Virus record (IMG/VR): IMGVR_UViG_3300024262_000019
Coordinates: 46,163-110,162 of that record
DNA: 64,000 nucleotides
From: a virus
Reading direction: 5' to 3' (one strand)
Of the stretch, positions 16,075 to 24,600 are shown piece by piece; within the stretch, counting starts at the first letter, position 1; every line of letters starts with the position of its first letter. A program made the position numbers and the translations under genes. Under the pieces are notes generated by a model that did no database searches, was not told the DNA's origin, and saw only the letters and a list, made by a program, of their open reading frames with translations.

Positions 16075-18894
16075 TCATCTTCCTGGCATGCCCATCTTTA
16101 TCTCATTGATAAGCTGCCCTAACTCACCAAGACGCCTGGCTGTTTCATTGTTGGCGCCCATAATCGTATCTAGGTTGTCCTCAACCATTTTTTCGTGATC
16201 ACGGTTTCCTTGGAATAATTCCTTCTCAGTTATTGGCCTATATCCGAGTTGCTGTCTCATTTGTGGCCATCTGCTGGACAGACCCCCAGCAGTACGTATT
16301 GAATGACGTAGATCTTCGGCAGCCTGAGTACTTCCACCCATCACTCCTGCCATTTGTTGCTGAGCTGCAGCTTGTTGGGTTTGGATCTCAGCTTGGGCAG
16401 CCTGCTGTTGGATCTGTCCCTGGTTTTGAACATCCATTTGCAGACCCATCGCCCTTGCCTGAATCTCTGCATCACTCAACTGCTCCTGGTGACGCTCTTT
16501 GATGATGTATTCGATCTCTTCTTCGCTAAGTCCAAATACTTTCTGGAGAATCCAATGCAGAGAGACGAACTGCTGCATTCGCCCGGCGAAGTCTGCCTTG
16601 GCATTCCTGACCTCTAGCTGAGCAAGTTCGAAAATCGAACTCGGCGTCGTCATGCAGATTTCAAAATCGACTGCGGCTGGATTGATATTCAGAGCAGCCA
16701 GGTGAACCCTGGCCATCTTCTTCATCCCGTTCCTCAGTTCGCGCTGTAAACGAAGGACAGTACGGGCAAATCGCACATCCTCCTGAGACAGCACACCCTT
16801 GGCACGCGGAGCCTCCGACCCAAGATAGACCTTGGGCACCTTGATAGCCGCGTAGAGCTTCAGCTTGAAGTACTCGATATCCTCCATGTGCTGCCACGAC
16901 GGGCTGCCCACGACATCGATTTTGGTCTGCTGCACACCCTTGCGAACAGGGACGAAGAAGTCCTCATCCTGTGACAGGGGATTATATTTCAGATCAAGCT
17001 TGCCGGTCTGGGGATTATAGAACTTGGTCTTCTTGTACTGCTGACGGATCTTATGCAGGAATGCCATTGCCTCTTTTGGCGGCATATCTCCGACATCTAT
17101 ATAGAAAGCATACCGCTGAGGGGCTCGCTGCAGCCTGTAAACCATGGCCGCATCCTCAAGAAGCATAAGCCTCTTCCAGATCCACCTGGCCGGCTCAAGC
17201 ATCGAGTAACCGTAGATAGACCTACGATGCCTGGAGCGCATCCGGAAGTGTGCAACCTCCCAATCCTCCAGGGCGGCGTACTTATCCTGCGTCTGAGACC
17301 CAGCACCAGCCATGCGTTGCGTCAGAAGTTGCTTAAACTCATCCGGGCTGTACCCGAACCTGCCCTTGTAATCCTGGACAAACCCAAATAGCTCGCCTCG
17401 ACGACCTTCGATTCGTCGCATCGTAGGTGGTGGCAAGAAGTTCAAGCCAACCAACCCGTCCTGCGTAACCAGAAGCTCTTCGTAGTCGTTTCCGTACTTT
17501 ACTAAGGTTCTGGCTATCTCCCAGATTTCCTCATCCATACGAAGCCTACGCCAAAACAGATCTTCTAGAATCGTCTGGACTGTCTTGTCTGGACTGTCAA
17601 TCCAGACCGCCCTGTTCTGCAAGGACTCCGTCTGAGTGGCGTCATCGGCATATATGTCAATAGCACTGTTATGAACAACAACTCCGTTACATACGAAGTT
17701 GTGATACCCAGGCACCTCCAGGTCAAAAACCTCAGGTCGCTCATCCAGCTCCTCAACCCTAACCACTCTGTGGTTATTATCGTCCTCGATCAGGTCATAC
17801 CTGTCCAGGTTGCGCCTAGCGGTGCTCCATGAAACGTCAAGTATCCTTGCGGCCTCGGCAATGGTACCGCCAGAGGCATAGGCAGACTCAACCTGTTCCC
17901 GGCTCAGATCGATACGGTGTGCATCCCCTATTCTCTGTCGATGTATCGGAGATAGCGGCTTACCGCTGCGTGCCTCCGACTTACGTCGTCGAGTTTCAAG
18001 TGACTCACTCTTACCTTTCTTGTAAGAATTTCCAAGCATAGCCTTGGATTTTTCCATTCGCCGCTGAGCAGTCCACTCAGGTAAATACTCTGAATTATCA
18101 ATCTTAGCGATATGATGGAGCGCATGACTGGAGAAGCTCTCGACGCTTAGATTTTCAGGAGAGTTGTTGAGTTTATTTTCATCAATGTGATGAACGACGT
18201 CGCCAATTCCAGCGCCCATAAACCGCTCGCCAACAATCCTATGAACCCACGTCCATCGCTTCCCATCGGACGACCTGATCGTCGAGTCTGAATTTGGCTG
18301 ATGAACTTCCCAGTACGGATCTGCGGCACAGCTATTCAGAGATCTCGTCCGCAAGACGCCGGGCATCAAACGTTGACCAGTAGCGAGTTCGCCGGCCTGC
18401 ACCCACTTCTCATCCTTGGTGAAAAATAGATGGTCAGAGGTGCATACAATCTCCTGGCCGTTATCAAAGATAACCCTAACCATCTTCTTGGCATGACCGG
18501 CCTGTCCTGTAGCCCTAGCATTGCAAGCCCTTGCTGGAACCAATGACTTAGATTCCCTGTCATATGACAGGACATGGAAGTCACCGCCACGACTAGCCAG
18601 ATCCTCGATCCTCTCCCACCCGTATTCGAGTGTGAAAACACGAGAATCGCCATGCAGGCACGACAGCTCCGGGTAGTCGTCCATCTCCTCGTAGTCCACA
18701 AACCTAGCCATAAGGTCGTGTTCAAGCTTGAGGTAATCAGATAGGACGTCATGCCCATAAGCCTGAAGAAGATCGAATCCAGTCTGTGGATATCCCGACG
18801 CAGTTCCGCCCTTGGCAAGGTTAAGAACTACCTGTTCTTTATCCCAACGAAGTAGCCCACGGACCTGATGTCCAACATTTCCCCAGAATCCCAC
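16075..18894 (-). CDS. Portal protein interrupted by an intein
   Basis: 939 aa before splicing, 608 aa after. GTG start with AGGG seven bases upstream. Extein: residues 1-78 (LQAYGHDVLSDYLKLEHDLM, VDYEEMDDYPELS) and 410-939 (SAIDIYADDATQ, then IWEIARTLVKYGNDYEE, WKRLMLLEDAAMVYRLQRAP, GVLSQEDVRFARTVLRLQREL), the characteristic order of T4 gp20-like portals. The C-terminus is Gln/Ala-rich. Twelve portal subunits form the DNA entry ring that docks the terminase. The intein lies between Ser78 and Ser410, after the acidic N-terminal segment. Confidence 0.92.
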   Translation of the reverse strand: MGFWGNVGHQVRGLLRWDKEQVVLNLAKGGTASGYPQTGFDLLQAYGHDVLSDYLKLEHDLMARFVDYEEMDDYPELSCLHGDSRVFTLEYGWERIEDLASRGGDFHVLSYDRESKSLVPARACNARATGQAGHAKKMVRVIFDNGQEIVCTSDHLFFTKDEKWVQAGELATGQRLMPGVLRTRSLNSCAADPYWEVHQPNSDSTIRSSDGKRWTWVHRIVGERFMGAGIGDVVHHIDENKLNNSPENLSVESFSSHALHHIAKIDNSEYLPEWTAQRRMEKSKAMLGNSYKKGKSESLETRRRKSEARSGKPLSPIHRQRIGDAHRIDLSREQVESAYASGGTIAEAARILDVSWSTARRNLDRYDLIEDDNNHRVVRVEELDERPEVFDLEVPGYHNFVCNGVVVHNSAIDIYADDATQTESLQNRAVWIDSPDKTVQTILEDLFWRRLRMDEEIWEIARTLVKYGNDYEELLVTQDGLVGLNFLPPPTMRRIEGRRGELFGFVQDYKGRFGYSPDEFKQLLTQRMAGAGSQTQDKYAALEDWEVAHFRMRSRHRRSIYGYSMLEPARWIWKRLMLLEDAAMVYRLQRAPQRYAFYIDVGDMPPKEAMAFLHKIRQQYKKTKFYNPQTGKLDLKYNPLSQDEDFFVPVRKGVQQTKIDVVGSPSWQHMEDIEYFKLKLYAAIKVPKVYLGSEAPRAKGVLSQEDVRFARTVLRLQRELRNGMKKMARVHLAALNINPAAVDFEICMTTPSSIFELAQLEVRNAKADFAGRMQQFVSLHWILQKVFGLSEEEIEYIIKERHQEQLSDAEIQARAMGLQMDVQNQGQIQQQAAQAEIQTQQAAAQQQMAGVMGGSTQAAEDLRHSIRTAGGLSSRWPQMRQQLGYRPITEKELFQGNRDHEKMVEDNLDTIMGANNETARRLGELGQLINEIKMGMPGR
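17668..18660 (-). mobile_element. Portal intein with HNH endonuclease and HTH segment
   Basis: Residues 79-409 (331 aa). Block A starts with Cys79 (CLHGDSRVFT); block B is GQEIVCTSDHLFF; block F/G is EVFDLEVPGYHNFVCNGVVVHN with terminal His-Asn and Ser as the +1 residue, so all splicing residues are present. Between them is an HNH nuclease (WVHRIVGERFMG, VHHIDENKLNNSPENL) and a helix-turn-helix (TIAEAARILDVSWSTARRNL, about 345-363) that probably helps recognise the target site. Confidence 0.93.
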
Positions 18895-18920
18895 GGATTA
18901 ACCCTGCCCCATCGTTGATG

Positions 18921-19217
18921 TCATAATTCATCCTCCCCAAGCCGATGCATAACTACCCTAGTAGCCCAGCACCATGCGCTTGAGATAAATCCACTAGCTA
19001 CAAGATCTAACCAGAATGGTAGCCCCGTACCAGGAGTAAGACCGAGCCAGCACCAAAGCACTCCAACTGGAACGCTGAGACACATTGGGCACTCGATCCA
19101 ATAGCCAAGCACCGGAGTGAACTTGAGTAAGTCTCGCAGCCATTCGAAGATCTTCCCACCTGTTACGATGTTGGTAACACCATAACAAGCTAGAAGAAAG
19201 CAGATCAGTTGAATCAT
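18921..19217 (-). CDS. Small membrane protein, DUF1360-like
   Basis: 98 aa with two or three hydrophobic segments: residues 1-22 (MIQLICFLLACYGVTNIVTG), about 48-62 (VPVGVLWCWLGL) and 68-85. A CPMC pair follows the first segment (ECPMCLSVPVG). This layout, a membrane helix then CxxC then another helix, matches the DUF1360 family often found in phages; its function is unknown. It sits beside portal and holin-like genes. A hairpin lies just upstream of the start. Confidence 0.7.
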   Translation of the reverse strand: MIQLICFLLACYGVTNIVTGGKIFEWLRDLLKFTPVLGYWIECPMCLSVPVGVLWCWLGLTPGTGLPFWLDLVASGFISSAWCWATRVVMHRLGEDEL

Positions 19218-19232
19218 TTTGGGACCATTAAC

Positions 19233-19259
19233 GCCGAGTAATCACACGGACTACTCGGC
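19233..19259 (-). promoter_or_regulatory. Hairpin upstream of the membrane-protein gene
   Basis: Perfect eight-base stem GCCGAGTA / TACTCGGC with an 11-base loop, 16 bases before the start codon at 19217 and overlapping the end of a 24-aa open frame. No U-tract, so more likely translational control than termination. Confidence 0.35.
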
Positions 19260-19333
19260 TAGGGTAAGCAGCCGTTCTTACAACGTCGAACGGGCTGCAG
19301 CATCCATCTATCGAACTCATTTTGCAATGCCAT
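19259..19333 (-). CDS. Possible 24-aa microprotein
   Basis: ATG at 19333 with AAGGA seven bases upstream, ending at TAG 19259. Product ends RRCKNGCLP, a two-cysteine tail. The ribosome site is good for such a short frame, but the length makes chance likely. It could be a leader peptide for the following membrane-protein gene, since its stop falls in the hairpin. Confidence 0.3.
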   Translation of the reverse strand: MALQNEFDRWMLQPVRRCKNGCLP

Positions 19334-19345
19334 AGATCTATCCTT

Positions 19346-19609
19346 CTACTCTTCCAGAAAAATATTTTCCTCTGCCTCTGGATCTGAAACTACTACCGAA
19401 GCGCACACAGCATCGACAGGAATTGGTTTGTGATCACCAAAGTCAGCCGGGCTTGGACCAGACTGCCCACGCGCATCGCACCATTTCTTCTCTGCATTAC
19501 TGCCAAACCCTAAAGCCTCCCTGATGAGCCTTTCCTCAAGTTGATTTCTCTCAACTTTTTCAGAAACATCAGAAGTTTCACATGCCTTAAGTTCATCGGT
19601 GTTGGACAT
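19346..19609 (-). CDS. Small acidic hypothetical protein
   Basis: 87 aa, acidic, with four cysteines (C10, C44, C69 and neighbours) but no recognisable zinc motif. N-terminal helix (KVERNQLEERLIREALGFG) then a polar C-terminus ending ENIFLEE. It is separated by three bases from the upstream gene and belongs to the small-gene string between holin and portal. Unknown function. Confidence 0.6.
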   Translation of the reverse strand: MSNTDELKACETSDVSEKVERNQLEERLIREALGFGSNAEKKWCDARGQSGPSPADFGDHKPIPVDAVCASVVVSDPEAEENIFLEE

Positions 19610-19612
19610 CGA

Positions 19613-19951
19613 CTACCAAGCCTCTACGTGAAAGGTTGACCCGACACCTCGTACATAGATGCCACCCTCATAGCGGTCCCAGTAAGTATTCTGAGTGCCA
19701 GCCAAGACGAATCCATGAACATTTACGCCGTCAAACGAGAACTCAACATCTGCTGTGATGGCTCTGATGCAAAGGCCCACACTCCACGCTTGCTCAGGCT
19801 CAGCAGGATCCTTTGGATCAACTCTAACAAAAGAGAATTGGTTATCAACAAAGTTAGCCGTCCCAGAACCAGTCTCATAAAATCTGATTGATTTTATATT
19901 AGTCGGAAGTGGAGGTGGCAGAACTGGAGCTAGTACACCTGGACTAGACAT
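19613..19951 (-). CDS. Small beta-rich protein, possible virion accessory
   Basis: 112 aa. A Pro-rich start (PVLPPPLPTN) is followed by alternating strand residues: IKSIRFYETGSG, FSFVRVDPKD, VGLCIRAITADVEFSFDGV, GGIYVRGVGSTFHVEAW. This single beta-sandwich look fits small phage decoration or fibre-associated proteins, but no homologue is recognised. Lies next to the holin-like gene. Confidence 0.65.
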   Translation of the reverse strand: MSSPGVLAPVLPPPLPTNIKSIRFYETGSGTANFVDNQFSFVRVDPKDPAEPEQAWSVGLCIRAITADVEFSFDGVNVHGFVLAGTQNTYWDRYEGGIYVRGVGSTFHVEAW

Positions 19952-19955
19952 CTAA

Positions 19956-20342
19956 CTACGCCTCCTTGACCGCAGCCGCTTCAGGCTTGACCTTGGCACC
20001 ATCGAATAACTTGGACTCGATGAGCATAGACAGCTCGGAGGTAGCCTTCTCTGGAAGCTTCATGGCATTAAGCTGGGCATTGACGAACTTCATAGCCTCG
20101 TCGAGCTTCTGCTGGCCACCAGTCTTCTCAGCGTCACTCTTGACAGCCTTTAGACTCTTCTGCTCAACAGCTTTGATCCCCTTGAGAACCAGCTCGTCAA
20201 CCTTATCGTCGTACTTCAAAGCGCTCTCCAGGTGCCACTTCTTGGCAGCCGCCTGCATTGCCCTGTTGACTAATAGTAAAACCACAGGTGTCAACACTGC
20301 GAATACTAGAGGTATCAAATTTTCAAGAACCGTTTTCCACAT
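19956..20342 (-). CDS. Holin-like protein (LLH family type)
   Basis: 128 aa. One N-terminal membrane helix (about residues 8-26: NLIPLVFAVLTPVVLLLVNR) is followed by a long helical cytosolic part with KYDDKVDELVLKGIKAVEQKSLKAV and KFVNAQLNAM, the signature arrangement of the phage LLH holin family. Holins make the membrane lesion that lets lysis enzymes out. No endolysin gene is adjacent in this window; the RlpA-like gene at 53 kb is far away. Alternative: a virion membrane protein. Confidence 0.7.
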   Translation of the reverse strand: MWKTVLENLIPLVFAVLTPVVLLLVNRAMQAAAKKWHLESALKYDDKVDELVLKGIKAVEQKSLKAVKSDAEKTGGQQKLDEAMKFVNAQLNAMKLPEKATSELSMLIESKLFDGAKVKPEAAAVKEA

Positions 20343-20349
20343 ATCTATT

Positions 20350-20619
20350 CTATCTCCCTTTGTTACGCCTCATAACCATATCAGGCTCAGGACGAGGTTC
20401 GGATCTATCCACAGGTTTATGATCAGATCTGCTCGCGGACTGAAGATACTGCAAAACAGCTTTTTGCAACACCTCCCCAACCGAACATCCCTCCTCTCTG
20501 GCGAACTGCGACAAGATAGAATAGGTCACCACTGGCATCAGCAGAAACGTGAACTCAGTCTCTTGAGCATCTCCCAGGGCATTACCGATTTCATCTATTG
20601 GATCTGCTTTAACCTTCAT
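20350..20619 (-). CDS. Small hypothetical protein, possible DNA-binding helix pair
   Basis: 89 aa. Residues 22-65 (EFTFLLMPVVTYSILSQFAREEG then SVGEVLQKAVLQYLQ) read as a short strand followed by two helices, similar to ribbon-helix-helix repressors; the C-terminal 25 residues are Pro/Arg-rich. Seven bases from the holin-like gene. The DNA-binding suggestion rests on pattern only. Confidence 0.55.
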   Translation of the reverse strand: MKVKADPIDEIGNALGDAQETEFTFLLMPVVTYSILSQFAREEGCSVGEVLQKAVLQYLQSASRSDHKPVDRSEPRPEPDMVMRRNKGR

Positions 20620-20679
20620 AATTCATCTCAACATCAAGAGTAATCAATGGATTACGATCATCCATATTACTCTGAATAA

Positions 20680-21387
20680 TTATGGGATAGGAGATCCGTC
20701 CCGCTTGGCTGCGAGTGACCCCTGGTCTGAGAGATACCATTCGATACCCATCTCCAACAGTCTCAGCTCAGACGGATCCATTTGCCCCCTGTGGATCCCA
20801 GACTTAGACATCGCATTAAGCAAAACAGAGTGTTTAGGCATAGTCTTGTTCATGGCCATAATCTCAAGAGCCTTGTCCCAGATGCGCCATGCGTACTCAG
20901 TTCTAAATGCTAAGCCTGGAGACTTCTTGAGATCATAGACTCCACCTTTGAACTCTGGATCTGAATAGAATCCAGGACCACCAATCGTTGGGCCACCCTT
21001 ACGCATTGCCACGGATCCAAAGCTAGGAACTGAGTATCCTCCCCATGATGGATTCGGAGAGCTACTCCATGAGTGATTGGCAAAATACTCAACAAGGCCC
21101 ATAGATCTCCTCATCTCATGAAGAACCTTGAGCTTAGATGGCCTAATCCCTTCAGCAGCTGGTGCCGGTGCCGGCACCGAACTATCTGGAAGTCCTAAGC
21201 TCACATTCGCAGACCCAGGACGATAGGTGTATGGAGTACCCATCTTCGACGGATGAAGTACCGGGAAAACGCTATTCCACTTCCTTCGGCACTTTGACCT
21301 GGTATCACCAGATTTACACGGACCACCAGTGGACTTAGGTGCCTTGCCAGCCTCTGACATGACCTTTGCCAAGAGCTTCATATCCAT
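20680..21387 (-). CDS. Hypothetical protein next to terminase
   Basis: 235 aa. The start codon overlaps the upstream stop (TAATG at 21387); a second ATG at 21381 has better spacing to AGG. N-terminus has two cysteines in a basic region (GGPCKSGDTRSKCRRKW). A central Pro/Gly/Ser stretch (SSSPNPSWGGYSVPSFGS) is followed by a helical end (AWRIWDKALEIMAMN, RLLEMGIEWYLSDQGS). No family recognised; position suggests a packaging or head accessory role. Confidence 0.7.
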   Translation of the reverse strand: MDMKLLAKVMSEAGKAPKSTGGPCKSGDTRSKCRRKWNSVFPVLHPSKMGTPYTYRPGSANVSLGLPDSSVPAPAPAAEGIRPSKLKVLHEMRRSMGLVEYFANHSWSSSPNPSWGGYSVPSFGSVAMRKGGPTIGGPGFYSDPEFKGGVYDLKKSPGLAFRTEYAWRIWDKALEIMAMNKTMPKHSVLLNAMSKSGIHRGQMDPSELRLLEMGIEWYLSDQGSLAAKRDGSPIP

Positions 21388-21683
21388 TACCTGCGTGCCC
21401 TCTTAGCGTCATTCTCAAGCTTCTCAAGCTGCCTAAGTGCGGCATCCAGTCTTCGGAACAGACTTCTCAGCTTGACGCGAGCGCCTTGAATGTTTCCCTT
21501 AGCCAGCGATCTACTCAGCTGCAACATCATCGTTCCATTGATTTGCATCATCTGAGCAAGTGCAGCCGTCTGACTAGCTGGAACCCTGAACGATGGAGAT
21601 GGAGGCTCCCAGGACTCATCGATATCGTCGTACATAACGACATGCTCAGTGAGTCCGCGTATTTCTCTCTTGAAGAATCCCAT
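21387..21683 (-). CDS. Small helical protein directly after terminase
   Basis: 98 aa. ATG 21683 is preferred: AGGGG lies five bases before it, and it begins three bases after the terminase stop. N-terminus FFKREIRGLTEHVVMYDDID, then two helices (QTAALAQMMQINGTMMLQLSRSL and ARVKLRSLFRRLDAALRQLEKL) ending in a basic tail. Likely a small packaging or head accessory protein; unknown. Confidence 0.7.
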   Translation of the reverse strand: MGFFKREIRGLTEHVVMYDDIDESWEPPSPSFRVPASQTAALAQMMQINGTMMLQLSRSLAKGNIQGARVKLRSLFRRLDAALRQLEKLENDAKRARR

Positions 21684-21685
21684 GT

Positions 21686-24600
21686 TCACCCCTGCAGGAA
21701 CGGCAGCATAATCGTATCGTCTTCAACCATCTCCCGCTGCTCCTCTGCCTCTGGATTGGAGAAGTTGGATATGCCTTTAATAACACCCATAGGAGATCCG
21801 TGGTAGCTGGTCGTCAAGCTGTACGTGATACCAGCCAATGCATCAGACACATCCTTACTGCCGAGGCGAGGATGATCAACCTTGTTGCGCACGTTATCTC
21901 GTTGAATCGACTTAAGCTCATCGAGCAACGGCTTGTAGTCATAGAAGCTGATGCGGTTCTCGTAGATCGCAGATTTCAAAACATCGTAGGCATCCATCGG
22001 CTTATCCACCGACAGCCTCTCGGCGGTGATGCCCTTCTTTGAGAACTTCTGAAGAGAGTCTGCTGAATTGAATTGATCCATCGTGACCAATCCAATTGAG
22101 AATCCGTAATGCTGGAATTGGTAAACGAGGGCTCTGATCATTCCATAGTCAATCTCCCCGCCGATCGGAGGGTTGATACGAAGCAGCATATCTACCCAGA
22201 CCCTAGGAGCTGGCTCTGTATATTGCTCCTGGGTCTCCGGGTCTCTGCGAACAATCGTCTTGTACCCAGTCACGCAGCCGATAGCAAAACCAGTCGAATC
22301 TGAGTTAAGTGATGGATCGATATGCACATGCCTGGCTAGCCCTGGGTAGAACTTAGGCTGCCATATCTGACTCATGCTAGCGCCTTCTCTGACGCTCACC
22401 TGCTTCGCCAGCTTCGTCCAATTGACACTTCCGCCGTCTGTTTGAACCCACTCCTCGACACTGAATGGATGCGACCTGTTCACATCGATACATGGGACGA
22501 TTTTGTCTAGCTGCTGAATGAAAGGAGAAACGGATACGGTCGCAATACCAGCAACGTCTCGAATCGAGTCTTCCAAGTTGTTATCAAAATCGTTCCTATA
22601 GTCGATAGGAACATCAACGATAACCATGCCCTCCTGGAGCTTCTCGCGGACCGCTTCCACCTCATCTGGCTCAAGTATCTTACTCGGCACCAGGTCATTG
22701 CCGACTAAAACGGAGAACATCTCCTCCGACAGGGTCCCTTTTGGCTTCACATGCCAGGTTGCATAGTCACGGACGAATAGCGTCGGATCGTCGGCTGATT
22801 CTTTAATCCTCTTGGCAGTAAAGTCATCCCTGGTCTGCTTAGAGGAAACGACAAGCATCATACCTGGAAGCTTGCCGTGCTTCTGGAATCGAGACTTCAT
22901 ACGACGCATCAGTTGGTCGTAGAGAAACTGAGCCCTGTCTCCACCGCCGAAACGGCTCTCCATGCCACCCTTCTTCTTCATGGGTGCCATGAAGTTAGAC
23001 TCGTCGATCATCGCCGCAAAAACGTTGAGACCAAGTGCCGCACTATCGGTCGATGCTCGCGCAGCAACCTGAACGTGGTTAGGGAATTGGATCTCCTTCT
23101 TGAGCGGCTTGTATGGAAAGTTCTCCATAAAATAATCGCTCTCTTTGATTTTGTTTACGATGTTCTCGAAGGCAACCTTAATCGCAAGGTCCTCCTTGAC
23201 CGACAGGACGATCAGCGTGATGTCAGATCCTTTACCGATGCCAAAGCTCTTGTGCGGATCTCGCATGCAGGACAGCTCATATAGAATCCTGCAAGCAGCT
23301 ATAGACGCGAAAAATGTGTTGTGAATAATGATGCCGTTAGCGACAGCATTCTCCGTCCCTGGAACAGTCAGGTCGTAAACATCATGCCATCCGATGTCAT
23401 CGATAGATTCGATACGCTCCCACACGACGTCCATATCAGCGAACTTGCGATACTCCCCCTGGTAACTCGTACTTCTACATAGCCTCTGGAATTTGTCGCG
23501 ACCCATGCAGGAGCCCTTAGCCAGGGCCCCGCCAGCATCATTCCACTCCTTATTGGTATGAGGACCAGTCTCCCTGCGGATGACCTTCAGCTCCTCTGTC
23601 GTTATCGGAACCAGGTCCCAGTTTGGATTGCCCTTGGTCGCTGACGCCTGAGCCAGCAACTTATCGCACTTAGACTCCTTGCCAGGGATTTTCCCAATGA
23701 ACTCAAGAAACCTAAGCTGCATTGGTGCATCGGCAATCTGAAGTCGCCATGCGTCGAACCACTCCTTGGTCCCATCATCCTGTTTAATAGACTTCTTATG
23801 GTGGCTCTTTCTGGCGACGACCCCGAATCGCCTTAGCAAATACTGGACATCGTCAATGAGCCCCTCGCTGGCGAGCGCAATTTCAATCTTACGAGGACTT
23901 CCCGTGTAAACGTTCCCATCCGTAAACAAGCGATTCAGAAACAAAGCAAGCTGGCGGCTGTTCAACCCAAAGAACTTAGCCGGAACGCGCTTCTCTTTGG
24001 ATAGGCAATCTATTCCAAGGCTACGCACCCAGTCCATGGCCCCTCGCACAGTCGTATACCAGGCACCGCGATCATATTTCTCACATCCGAATCCATCGAA
24101 CCCTGGGATGTGCTCAGCACATAACTTGAAGTCGCCAACAACTTCCTCGTCGCCTTTGATATAGACGCAGGAATTCGCAGTCAAGGAACCATCGGCAATC
24201 AAATAGGCAGCCACTTTGACGCACTCATCGGTAATCTCCAAAGTTGCAATCGGCTCAGGAACAGAGCGAGCGGCAGCCACAAAGCTGCCCGGTGCCAGGT
24301 CGAGTAGTGGCACATACCCTATTGGAGTAAGAACAGGGTGATCCTTACTTGCCTCCAGGTATTGTCCAGAGGCAAGGGTCATACGGAAGCACTGCTTGTG
24401 ACCACACTTCCAAATCTTGGATGGGGGTCGATGCGCGATCTCATTGCCATCAAGAGACGGAACCAGCACATCACGGTCCACGGCCTCTTCGATTGTCATT
24501 CTTCTCCCCGATACACCATCAACAAAAGAAGTCGTCGCTACGACCGATTTTCCCCATCCGATGCTGTTATGTACTTGAAATCCTTCACAAAAAAACGAAT

